Source: an uncultured Acetatifactor sp. (GTDB lineage Bacteria; Bacillota; Clostridia; Lachnospirales; Lachnospiraceae). Taken from it: a stretch of DNA of 64,000 nt. The notes beneath the pieces are model-generated. The model searched no databases. It saw nothing but the letters and a program-made list of their open reading frames with translations, and was not told the origin of the DNA. Each line of letters opens with the position of its first letter. Position 1 is the stretch's first letter. The stretch spans positions 7,511-71,510 of the forward strand of contig CAJULV010000018.1 in NCBI GenBank assembly GCA_910587555.1. Reading direction: 5' to 3'. The position numbers and the translations under genes are program-made. Below are positions 46,306 to 54,902 of this stretch, piece after piece.

Positions 46306-48453
46306 TCAGGCTATCTCCTGCCACAGTTTTTCATATTCATCACAAACGTACACTCTCGCATTCTCGAGCAAACGTTTTTTTGCCAAAGCTTTCAACAGAT
46401 CCAACCTGTCCTGGTTCCCGTTTTTCAGATAAAACATTACCACTTTTTTATATATTTCAAACCTTTCTTCCTTTGATCTGTTTCTCACTTTGTCTGCAAG
46501 CGAACCCTCCAACGAAATTCTGTCATATTCATATCCACAGGCATCCAGATAGCAAACTCTGTCTGCATAAGATAAAACGCACGGCGTCCACCCCTCGTCC
46601 TCCGACAAAATCTCAGGAAAAAAATGAGATTTTACCAAAGAGGCCCGATATAATTTATTCCAAATTACCGCACCATACCCGCACTCTCTGATATAATATT
46701 CCAGAAAAAATTCGTCTATCGTCACTGCAGTATCCTCTTTCATGGGATATTGTATAAATTTGTCATACCCGTAATCGGTCATCCGGTATACAGAAGTTAC
46801 TGCAATATCACAATGATTTTTTCTGATTGTTTCATATAGCTTTGCCGTCATATCCGGGCGCATCATATCATCACTGTCCAAAAAACCTATATAATTGCCT
46901 TTTGCGTGCACTATCCCTGTATTTCGTGCTGCCGCTACCCCCCTGTTTTTCTGATGTATCACAGCTATATTTCTATAATGTCCGGCATACCAGTCAATGA
47001 TCTCCGATGTCCGATCCGTACTTCCGTCATCTACAATAATAAGTTCCAAATCCGGAAGCGTCTGTGCCAATGCGGTGTCAATACTCCTTACAATATAATC
47101 CTGTGCATTGAAAGCCGGCATAATCAAGCTGACCTTGGGACTGTCACAACTCCCTTCCTGTAGATAAGCCGGTTCTGATTCCGCCAGAACCAACTTCCCT
47201 TTTAATGTCTCCAGATAAGCTTTTATAATAACACCGTTTTCGCTTTTCAGTTTCTTCAGCAAAAGGTAATGCTGATGAAGATCCCGCGTATTTCCCAACA
47301 GTGCTCCTTTAGTATCATATATCAAAAAGCCTTCCGCTTCTCCTTGAAAATCCCATGAAAAAGCCACATTTCCGCCATAGGACTCCCGCAGTACAGACGA
47401 TCTGAATACGCACTCTCCGGTCTCATAAACCCGCTCTGGCAAAGGAAGCCTTCCTGCATCCTTCCTGTAAAATGCCTGCATCGCTTCGCACAGACACTTC
47501 TTTGTAAAATACCCGTTCTGTACGGCCGGCGCAAACTGTTCCACAGCCTTTATATACTCCCGATATTCCCCTTCTGTCATTCTCTCAATCAGCGCTGTCG
47601 CTTCTTCCAGCGTATTTACCGCTAATCCCAGGTGATTCATCTCAACCAGTGTCTGATGCGCCCCCCCGGCAGGTACAATGACGGGCATCCCTGCCGCCAG
47701 ATATCTCGCGAGAGAAAAGGAATTACTTTTCTCCATATATTGACGGGAATATGTATCCCTATACCATACAAGCCCGAAACCTCCCCCTCTATTTAACTCC
47801 GAAAGAAGCTGGTACGGCTCCCGTTCCCCCAGGTTCCGTACATTTCCCTGGCCTGCTGAAGCATTATACAAATTCAACGGCACCGAATCGTTCCAGTCAG
47901 CCATCCCCTCAAAGCCTTCACTGTCTGTAAAGTAAATCTCCTTTCTGAATGTCGGCGTATTGAAAAGCGGCTCTCTGACGGTATAATCCCACATTTCCTG
48001 TACCACAAACTTCATTCCCTTATGTATACCGTTGTCTAATAACCACTGCCGCATGGCATAAGTTGGAACAATCAGTACTTCCGCCTGATTGTACAGTTCT
48101 ACAATACTTCCCAGCAAAGATTTCTTACCCTCATCAGCCAAAGCCTCCAATTCATGGATCAGCACCGCAATCCGGGCGCCGTATGCCTTCAGGCGATACA
48201 CCAGTTCATGTTCAAACCTCATGCCGTTCCCTGTAGGAAACTGACAGATGACAAGATCGCCCCGGTTGATACCCGCGATAATCCCGTCCAGCCTGCTGCC
48301 CAGGCTTTCCCCGCCTTCGTCCTCTGCGTAATACCGAAAAATCCCCATCTCCCTACAACCCAGCTGGTGGGCTGCCTCGGCAACCATATGCTGCATATAA
48401 TGGGACTTGTCCCGTAATGACCATCCGTTGATCCGTGTAATATATGTTTTCAC
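46306..48453 (-). CDS. Fused glycosyltransferase: Gtf3-type N-terminus plus GT2 C-terminus
   Basis: A 715-residue two-enzyme fusion. Residues 1-335 match Gtf3, the transferase that adds the second sugar to serine-rich repeat proteins (ITRINGWS, DGIIAGINRGDLVICQFPTG, YLAAGMPVIVPAG). Residues 336-437 form a beta-rich linker (FSWDFQGEAEGFLIYD). Residues 440-715 are a GT-A family 2 transferase with SLIMPAFNAQ, IIVDDGSTDRT and the metal motif DSDD (526-529). It would extend glycans on the serine-rich protein encoded at the other end of the cluster. The start is GTG with GGGAGATTAGG upstream. It is a close paralogue of the next gene and ends the cluster. Confidence 0.9.
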   Translation of the reverse strand: MKTYITRINGWSLRDKSHYMQHMVAEAAHQLGCREMGIFRYYAEDEGGESLGSRLDGIIAGINRGDLVICQFPTGNGMRFEHELVYRLKAYGARIAVLIHELEALADEGKKSLLGSIVELYNQAEVLIVPTYAMRQWLLDNGIHKGMKFVVQEMWDYTVREPLFNTPTFRKEIYFTDSEGFEGMADWNDSVPLNLYNASAGQGNVRNLGEREPYQLLSELNRGGGFGLVWYRDTYSRQYMEKSNSFSLARYLAAGMPVIVPAGGAHQTLVEMNHLGLAVNTLEEATALIERMTEGEYREYIKAVEQFAPAVQNGYFTKKCLCEAMQAFYRKDAGRLPLPERVYETGECVFRSSVLRESYGGNVAFSWDFQGEAEGFLIYDTKGALLGNTRDLHQHYLLLKKLKSENGVIIKAYLETLKGKLVLAESEPAYLQEGSCDSPKVSLIMPAFNAQDYIVRSIDTALAQTLPDLELIIVDDGSTDRTSEIIDWYAGHYRNIAVIHQKNRGVAAARNTGIVHAKGNYIGFLDSDDMMRPDMTAKLYETIRKNHCDIAVTSVYRMTDYGYDKFIQYPMKEDTAVTIDEFFLEYYIRECGYGAVIWNKLYRASLVKSHFFPEILSEDEGWTPCVLSYADRVCYLDACGYEYDRISLEGSLADKVRNRSKEERFEIYKKVVMFYLKNGNQDRLDLLKALAKKRLLENARVYVCDEYEKLWQEIA

Positions 48454-48617
48454 CCTAATCTCCCTTCTGCTGCCAGATTAAAGCCCAAACGCTTCCCATC
48501 CTCAGCCACAAACAAACTCGCTTTATCTTCCTATCATTCCTTTTTCCTTTTGAGTAATTCCCTTTCAGTCACCTTTCTCAAACCCTTCTTCGTTCTATAC
48601 AGACCAACTCGCTGCTC

Positions 48618-50762
48618 TTACATTCGCTCAATCTCCTCTTTTAATTCTTTATACTTAGGATACGAATATGTACTCATAAATGCTCCCAAATAGCTCAATG
48701 CAAGGCGTTTCAGCAGAACTTTTTTCTCCTGATTTCCATTTTTAAGGAAAAATAAAACAAATTCTCTATGATCCAAAAATTTCTCCTCTATTGGTTTGCT
48801 CCAAGAAGCGTGAATTCCCGTAACATTTCGTATTGTTCTGTCATATTCGTACAAATGTGCATTGATGTAACAGACTTTCCCGGCATATGACAAAACATAG
48901 GGAGTCCATGCATCGTCCTCAAACGTCACGCCCGTTGCAAACAAATGTTCTTTTACAAGAGAAGCACAATACAGCTTATTCCAAATTACAGGAGAAAGAC
49001 TCCCCATATAACATTCAAAAAAGGCATCCACAGAAATAGCCTCATCCTCCGCTAACGGATAGACATTCATTTCCTGGTAGCCTTCCCCCGTCAGCTGATA
49101 CACCGATGTCATGGAAATATCACAGTTATTTTTAATTGCCACTTCATAAAGTCGGCCTAACATATCCGGCCTTATCATATCATCATTGTCCATAAAACCG
49201 ATATAATTTCCAGATGAATACTTTATCCCGGTATTTCTTGCGGACGCCTGGCCGCCATTTGATTGATAAAATGACTTGACATTGGGATATCTATCAGCAT
49301 ACCAGTCAATCACAGCCTGCGTCCGGTCTGTACTGCCATCATTCACAATAATAATCTCAAAATCATTAAACGTCTGTGCCAACACAGTATCAATGCTTCT
49401 TGCAATATAATCCTCCGCGTTATAAGCCGGCATAATCAGGCTGACTTTTGGCTCTCCATAATTCCTTTTCTGCAAATAAACCGGTCCCGCTTCCGCAACA
49501 ATTAACCTTCCTTTTAAGGTTTGCACATAAGCCTTTATAATGAATCCATTTTCTCTTTCTTTTTCCTTTAACAGAAAATAATGTTCATGATAATTTTGTA
49601 TATTTCCCAGTATAATCCCTGATATGTCATAAATCAGGAATCCATCTACTTTCCCCTGAAAGTCCCAGGAAAAAGCCAGATTACCTCCATAGGCTTCATT
49701 AAACACTGCTGACCTGAACATACCTTTTCCAACTTCATATACACTTTCCGGTACAGGAAGCCTTCCGGCATCCTTCCTGTAAAACGCCAGCATCGCCTCA
49801 AGCAAGCATTTTCTTGTAAAAGACCCACTCCTTAGAGCGGGCGCAAACTGTTCCACCGATTGTACATATCCCTGATAATCCTCCTCCGTCATCTGCTCAA
49901 CAACTGCTGCCGCTTCCTCCAGATGATTTACCGCAATTCCCAGATGATTTTCCTCAATCAGCATCTGATGCGAACATCCGGCAGGCACAATAACAGGCAT
50001 CCCCGCCGCCAGATATCTGGCAAGAGAAAAAGAATTACTTTTTTCCATATATTGGCGGGAATACGCATCCCTGTACCAGACAAGCCCGAATCCTCCCGCC
50101 TTATTTAATTCGAAAAGAAGCTCATACGGTTCCCTCTCACCCAGGTTTTCTACCTTCTCACCCTGATTCGCAGAAACATTATATAACTTCAACGGCACAG
50201 AATACTTCCAGCTGTTCATTCCCTCGAAGCCTTCACTATCTGTAAAATAAAGTTCCTTTCGAAACATTTGGCGTTTGATAAGCGGATCCTTTACTGTGTA
50301 GTCCCACATTTCCTGTATCACGAACTTCATACTTTTGTGGATCCCATTTTCCAATAACCACTGCCGCATAGCATAAGTAGGAACAATCAACACCTCCGCC
50401 TTATTAAACAGCGCAATACATTCCTCTCTCTTCACTTGGTTTTCTTCGCAAGCCAATATCTCTTGAACAAAAATGGTGATCCGTCCACCATAAGCCTTTA
50501 GACGATTTATTAATTCATTCTCAAACCTCATGCCATTTCCAGTTGGAAACTGATAGATTATAAAATCACCTTTATTGATTCCTGCAATGATTCCATCCAG
50601 CCTACTACTTAAACTTTCCCAGCTTTCATCTCCTAAAAAATAACGATATATTCCCATCTCTCGGCAATCAAGTTGATGTGCCAATTCGGCGGTCATATGT
50701 TGAATAAAATGAGTTTTATCATGCAAGGGCCATCCATTGATTCGTGTAATATAAATCTTCAT
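48618..50762 (-). CDS. Fused glycosyltransferase: Gtf3-type N-terminus plus GT2 C-terminus
   Basis: A 714-residue paralogue of the gene at 46306, alike throughout, including the linker. The Gtf3 part has ITRINGWPL and AAGMPVIVPAG; the GT2 part has SLIMPAYNAEDYIARSIDT, IIVNDGSTDRT and metal motif DNDD instead of DSDD. The change within the metal motif and in the acceptor half suggests a different acceptor or donor. GC content is lower than in its sister. GGAAGGAATTG fits the ATG at 50762. The pair probably arose by tandem duplication. Confidence 0.9.
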   Translation of the reverse strand: MKIYITRINGWPLHDKTHFIQHMTAELAHQLDCREMGIYRYFLGDESWESLSSRLDGIIAGINKGDFIIYQFPTGNGMRFENELINRLKAYGGRITIFVQEILACEENQVKREECIALFNKAEVLIVPTYAMRQWLLENGIHKSMKFVIQEMWDYTVKDPLIKRQMFRKELYFTDSEGFEGMNSWKYSVPLKLYNVSANQGEKVENLGEREPYELLFELNKAGGFGLVWYRDAYSRQYMEKSNSFSLARYLAAGMPVIVPAGCSHQMLIEENHLGIAVNHLEEAAAVVEQMTEEDYQGYVQSVEQFAPALRSGSFTRKCLLEAMLAFYRKDAGRLPVPESVYEVGKGMFRSAVFNEAYGGNLAFSWDFQGKVDGFLIYDISGIILGNIQNYHEHYFLLKEKERENGFIIKAYVQTLKGRLIVAEAGPVYLQKRNYGEPKVSLIMPAYNAEDYIARSIDTVLAQTFNDFEIIIVNDGSTDRTQAVIDWYADRYPNVKSFYQSNGGQASARNTGIKYSSGNYIGFMDNDDMIRPDMLGRLYEVAIKNNCDISMTSVYQLTGEGYQEMNVYPLAEDEAISVDAFFECYMGSLSPVIWNKLYCASLVKEHLFATGVTFEDDAWTPYVLSYAGKVCYINAHLYEYDRTIRNVTGIHASWSKPIEEKFLDHREFVLFFLKNGNQEKKVLLKRLALSYLGAFMSTYSYPKYKELKEEIERM

Positions 50763-50955
50763 ATCAATTCCTTCCACCATCTAATTATTCAGCTATTCAT
50801 CTTGCATAAATATTGGACTTCTGTTACCAAGGTATCCAAATCTCCATCAATACTTTAACAGCAAAGTCTCCCCTATCTTGTCACCATTCACATTTCTGAT
50901 TGCTTTCATACCTAAATCAAATGCCCCCTCTTTACACTTACTAAAACATCATCCC

Positions 50956-51984
50956 CTATTCCACTTCATCTGATAATAAAATATCAGTCACATCTGCCCG
51001 CAGCAGCATCTGAACTGCATCTATAAGAAATTTTTTAATAAAGTAACCATTACGAAGCAAGGGCGCAAAATTTCTCACCTGTCCCACATATTCCTGGTAC
51101 TCCGTCTCCTCCATATTTCCAACCCGCTCTACTGCCTCGTCCAGGCTATCGACTACCATCCCAAGATGATTTTCCTCAATCAAATACTGATTGGAAATTC
51201 CTCTTGGTACGATCACCGGAATCCCTGCTGCCAAATAAGCGCTAAGTTTAATGGTATTATTATATTTCATGTACTGATGCCAGTAGTCATTCCCATACCA
51301 TACCAAGCCAAATCCACCCTTTGATAATTCCAGCAAAAGGCTGTCGGGAACCATCCATCCCATAACCTGCACATTTTTTCCTGTACATTGTTCCGCCGTA
51401 TATACCTTCAGAGGCACATCATAGTTCCATTGCTGTGGAAATAAAAATTTAGACGGGTTTCCCGCAAAATGAATTTCTCTCTGAAATCTGGGTGCCTGCG
51501 GAAAACGAATGTCCGTTATATAGTCCCAAAGCTCCTGCACTACAAATTTCATATCTTCCCGAATTCCATTATCCTGCAAGAACGCCTTCATGGCATAAGA
51601 AGGCACCACAAGAACCTCTGCAGAATTAAATAAACCTATCACATACCCCAGCATAAAGCGGCTGCTCTCGATCATAAGTGCCTCCACATCATGCACAACA
51701 ATGACTATTCTTCCTCCATATGCCTTTATACGGTCAATCAGCCCTTCTTCAAACTTCAGTTGATTCCATGTCGGGTGTTGAAAAAAGACAATGTCTCCAG
51801 CGGAGATACTGGCAATGATGCCATCGTATCGGGAACTCAAACTTTCATTGCTTTCATTCCTTGAATCATAAACATATATCCCCATATTCCGAAACCCCAG
51901 CTGATGACCAACACGGGAAACCATTTCCTGTGCATCCTGCGCTGCGCCGGCCAGCCCGTTTGTACACGATATGAACACCTTCAT
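50956..51984 (-). CDS. Gtf3-type glycosyltransferase of the serine-rich protein pathway
   Basis: A 342-residue stand-alone member of the Gtf3 family. Matching segments are DGIIASISAGDIVFFQHPTWN, VVHDVEALM, VQELWDYI, FGLVWYGNDYWHQYMKYNN and YLAAGIPVIVPRGIS. In streptococci Gtf3 adds glucose to GlcNAc-primed serine-rich proteins; the same second-sugar role is likely here. GGGGAGGG fits the second ATG. It lies 70 bases after gtfB on the same strand. Confidence 0.9.
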   Translation of the reverse strand: MKVFISCTNGLAGAAQDAQEMVSRVGHQLGFRNMGIYVYDSRNESNESLSSRYDGIIASISAGDIVFFQHPTWNQLKFEEGLIDRIKAYGGRIVIVVHDVEALMIESSRFMLGYVIGLFNSAEVLVVPSYAMKAFLQDNGIREDMKFVVQELWDYITDIRFPQAPRFQREIHFAGNPSKFLFPQQWNYDVPLKVYTAEQCTGKNVQVMGWMVPDSLLLELSKGGFGLVWYGNDYWHQYMKYNNTIKLSAYLAAGIPVIVPRGISNQYLIEENHLGMVVDSLDEAVERVGNMEETEYQEYVGQVRNFAPLLRNGYFIKKFLIDAVQMLLRADVTDILLSDEVE

Positions 51985-52053
51985 TGCCATCCCTCCCCAA
52001 AAGCAATCCTGCAGTTTATCAAAATTTTCCCTCTCCCCGCTCCTCTGTATATA

Positions 52054-53421
52054 TTACTTCCCCTCTTCCAAAAACCTCCTGTAATCCTCCGAAAATTCCA
52101 CCAGCGCAGCCGCCCTCTGCTTCTGCAAACGCTCCGCAAGTACAGACACCTTTCCGATAGTCTCCCTGAAATCAGCAATCATCCTGTCCGCTTCCTTAAC
52201 CGGATAAACCTGCCTGCTGCTTACATAGTCCCTGTTATGGGCTGTTTCCTGGAAAGCGAAAATCAGCTGGTTATTCAGGAAAGCTCTCCGTACCGCAGAG
52301 ACAATCTCCCCTTCATAATTAATATCAAGATAATAATCACATTTATCAAAAAGTTCCTTAAGAACCTCTGATTTCACGCCCGGATATAGACTGACATTAT
52401 TAAATGCCTCCATTTCCATAAGCCTTGACGACATTTCCGTCAGGGCGGCAATGTGAAAATGCATCTGCGGAATCGCTTTAACAATCTCCCTGCAATGCTC
52501 AATCCGGTCAGAATTGGTACAAATCAGCGCTTCCATCCTGCGCCTGTTCTTTCTCTTGAATGGATAAATAAAGCCCAGCTTCCGCACCATTTCCCGAGAC
52601 GCCCCCAGCTCCAGCAATCTCGTATACGAATTCTCCATCTGCACCATAATTTGGGCTGTCCTGGGCGCCTCTCCCCGCAGGATCATCTGCATATTCCCGG
52701 GAATCTCATCCCTCACAGGCTCCTGCCAGAATAATACATCTCTCTTCTCCGCTCCGCCCAGGGCATTAGATACAAAGAAAGGCGTAGACAGGGAATTGAA
52801 GAACAGCCTGTCAGGCTCCAATCCCGCACGCTTGAGAAAATAAAGAATAAATTCCGTCTTTGTCCTGAAAAATTTTACTTCCTTCCCCTCGTTCAGCACA
52901 ATATCCCCGGTAACATAGTTCAGCACAATGACTTCCTGACCTGCGGCCGAAAACCAGGACTTATTCACCTTCTGCCCCCTGGCGTTAAAGATCGTCCTGG
53001 CATAAAGCGCCCCATAGCGATTATAGTGATCGCTTACTCTCACAATTCCCCTCTCGTCCAGCCAGTCCACTACATTAACCAGCCTCTTATGGGCAGGCTC
53101 GGCATAAAAAATCCTTCCCCGCTCCCGGTTGTAATCGCTGATTTTGCCGTTGCTGTTATTCCCGCTGATCTCCCAGTAATCCGGTACCGAAATCTGGTTA
53201 AAGTACCGCGGCTTTCCCGGAACGTTCTCCTGTTCCCTGAAATCCCCCAGAAAAAACCCAAATACCGAGATAACATCCTCCGGCAGAAAGCCGTCGTCCT
53301 CTATTACGACTGCCGGGAAATCATATCCCGCCTTCTTAAAGGAAGTATGTAAATCTTTGCTGCCCTGCCCATAATAGTCAAAAAGGAGCACTATCTGCTC
53401 TGATTGATTGTCTCTGCCCAT
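52054..53421 (-). CDS. gtfB: Accessory Sec glycosyltransferase co-factor GtfB
   Basis: A 455-residue GtfB. This protein resembles a glycosyltransferase but acts as the substrate-recognising partner of GtfA in the GlcNAc-priming complex. Typical segments are VLLFDYYGQGSKDLHTSFKKAG, RVSDHYNRYGALYAR, FFNSLSTPFFVSN and YYLDINYEGEIVSAVRRAF. GGAGAAG lies over the gtfA end, and the genes overlap by 31 bases, so translation is coupled. Confidence 0.95.
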   Translation of the reverse strand: MGRDNQSEQIVLLFDYYGQGSKDLHTSFKKAGYDFPAVVIEDDGFLPEDVISVFGFFLGDFREQENVPGKPRYFNQISVPDYWEISGNNSNGKISDYNRERGRIFYAEPAHKRLVNVVDWLDERGIVRVSDHYNRYGALYARTIFNARGQKVNKSWFSAAGQEVIVLNYVTGDIVLNEGKEVKFFRTKTEFILYFLKRAGLEPDRLFFNSLSTPFFVSNALGGAEKRDVLFWQEPVRDEIPGNMQMILRGEAPRTAQIMVQMENSYTRLLELGASREMVRKLGFIYPFKRKNRRRMEALICTNSDRIEHCREIVKAIPQMHFHIAALTEMSSRLMEMEAFNNVSLYPGVKSEVLKELFDKCDYYLDINYEGEIVSAVRRAFLNNQLIFAFQETAHNRDYVSSRQVYPVKEADRMIADFRETIGKVSVLAERLQKQRAAALVEFSEDYRRFLEEGK

Positions 53422-54890
53422 CTCTTCTCCACCTCTCCCGTAAGATAGCTCTTCGCTTTCTGATAAGCGTGCTGATGGAAGCGCTCCAGGTCCGCTTCCT
53501 TAAACAATCTGACGATCCGTTCCGTCAGCTCCCGCACCCGCTCCTTCTTATCCATTTTATCTCCACCCGGAATTAAATAACCATTCTCCCCCTCATCAAC
53601 GAAGTTTTGGTTCCCATACCGGACGTCAAAACCAATGATGGGCAGGCCTGATCCAATGGCCTCCATCAGGGAAAGCCCGAATCCCTCGCTGGTAGAACCA
53701 GACAGGTAAGCCTCATATTCCTGATATAACTCGTCCAGCTTCTGCTGACCGCATAATCTGATATATTTACCACAGCCCTTTTGGGATATCTGTGCCTGCA
53801 GCTTTGACTCCTCGCCGCCCTTGCCATAGATGTCCAGAGATAAGTCAGGAATCTGCTTCCTGGCCTCTGCCACCGCATCGATCAGCCAGTCCACATGCTT
53901 CTCCGTGGCAAGTCTGGACGCCGTTATCAGGGATTGCTTCCTTCTCGCCTTTGCGGGAACCTTCAATTCATCCAAGCTTCCCACCGGAATCGTTACTACC
54001 TCCGGCTCCGCTCCCATATACTGCCGAAATTGCTCCCGCAGCAGCTGATTCTGGGTTTCTGTGGCCGTGACATAGAAATCTATATGCCTGTACTGGGAGA
54101 AGGAATATTCATAATAATTATTCCAGAGAATATTGTTTTCATCCGTTCCTCCCTCGCTGAAGTGATCCGCATGAATCATGACGCCTACCCGGGCAGGCCC
54201 CGCGTTCTGCAGAATGGCCTGGCCGATGCCTGTTGTCCTGTCGATGAGAACTACATCCTGCCTTGTAAGGTTCAGGCGGGATACCATATATCCTACCAGT
54301 TCCTCTTTGGAACAGAGCAATTTATCCGGAAACTGATACATAACGACGTCATTATCCGTGATTTCCTCATAGGCAACGCTGCCGTCTTCATTGAAAAATC
54401 TCCGCTGATACAAATGTGCGCTGTTATCCAGGGGCGCATAATACTCCGAATAGATCCTGCAATAAGTATAATAATCCTTCCTGATCAGGCAGTTATCCGA
54501 AACCATCTCCACCCTGTGTACCCTGTCTCCGGAAACGTCTGTCATATACACGGTATAAAAATTATTATTTCCCGGAAAAATATATTTCGCAGTGGTTCCC
54601 TGCCGGGAAAAGGTATACGGCCTGTCCCCAATGGTTTCCTCCAGCTGCTTTAACGTATAGGTCACCGGAGCGATACGCACATCCGTAAAAAAGGTGTAGA
54701 GCCAGACTACCTCCTCATCCCGAAAACCCATATTCTCTGTCATATGCTGGATATTATCCCTTGAGAACATATCCGTAAATACGAACTTTGCCGGCTGTCC
54801 AATCCTGCGAAAAATGTTCGCCCTGTAAGCCTGGGCATATTCCACACCGCTGCTGGCCCATCCGATTCCTAGATTAAAATTGTAAATCAT
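53391..54890 (-). CDS. gtfA: Accessory Sec glycosyltransferase GtfA
   Basis: A 499-residue family 4 transferase that primes serine-rich repeat proteins with GlcNAc. The opening MIYNFNLGIGWASSGVEYAQ and GTSxGFGLSLMEAIGSG-like segment (GSTSEGFGLSLMEAIGSGLP) are hallmarks. The donor-binding C-terminal Rossmann half follows SRLATEKHVDWLIDAV. AAGGAGAG precedes the ATG, 12 bases after secA2. It works with GtfB in the cytoplasm before export by SecA2/SecY2. Confidence 0.95.
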   Translation of the reverse strand: MIYNFNLGIGWASSGVEYAQAYRANIFRRIGQPAKFVFTDMFSRDNIQHMTENMGFRDEEVVWLYTFFTDVRIAPVTYTLKQLEETIGDRPYTFSRQGTTAKYIFPGNNNFYTVYMTDVSGDRVHRVEMVSDNCLIRKDYYTYCRIYSEYYAPLDNSAHLYQRRFFNEDGSVAYEEITDNDVVMYQFPDKLLCSKEELVGYMVSRLNLTRQDVVLIDRTTGIGQAILQNAGPARVGVMIHADHFSEGGTDENNILWNNYYEYSFSQYRHIDFYVTATETQNQLLREQFRQYMGAEPEVVTIPVGSLDELKVPAKARRKQSLITASRLATEKHVDWLIDAVAEARKQIPDLSLDIYGKGGEESKLQAQISQKGCGKYIRLCGQQKLDELYQEYEAYLSGSTSEGFGLSLMEAIGSGLPIIGFDVRYGNQNFVDEGENGYLIPGGDKMDKKERVRELTERIVRLFKEADLERFHQHAYQKAKSYLTGEVEKRWAETINQSR

Positions 54891-54902
54891 AATGTACTCT
54901 CC

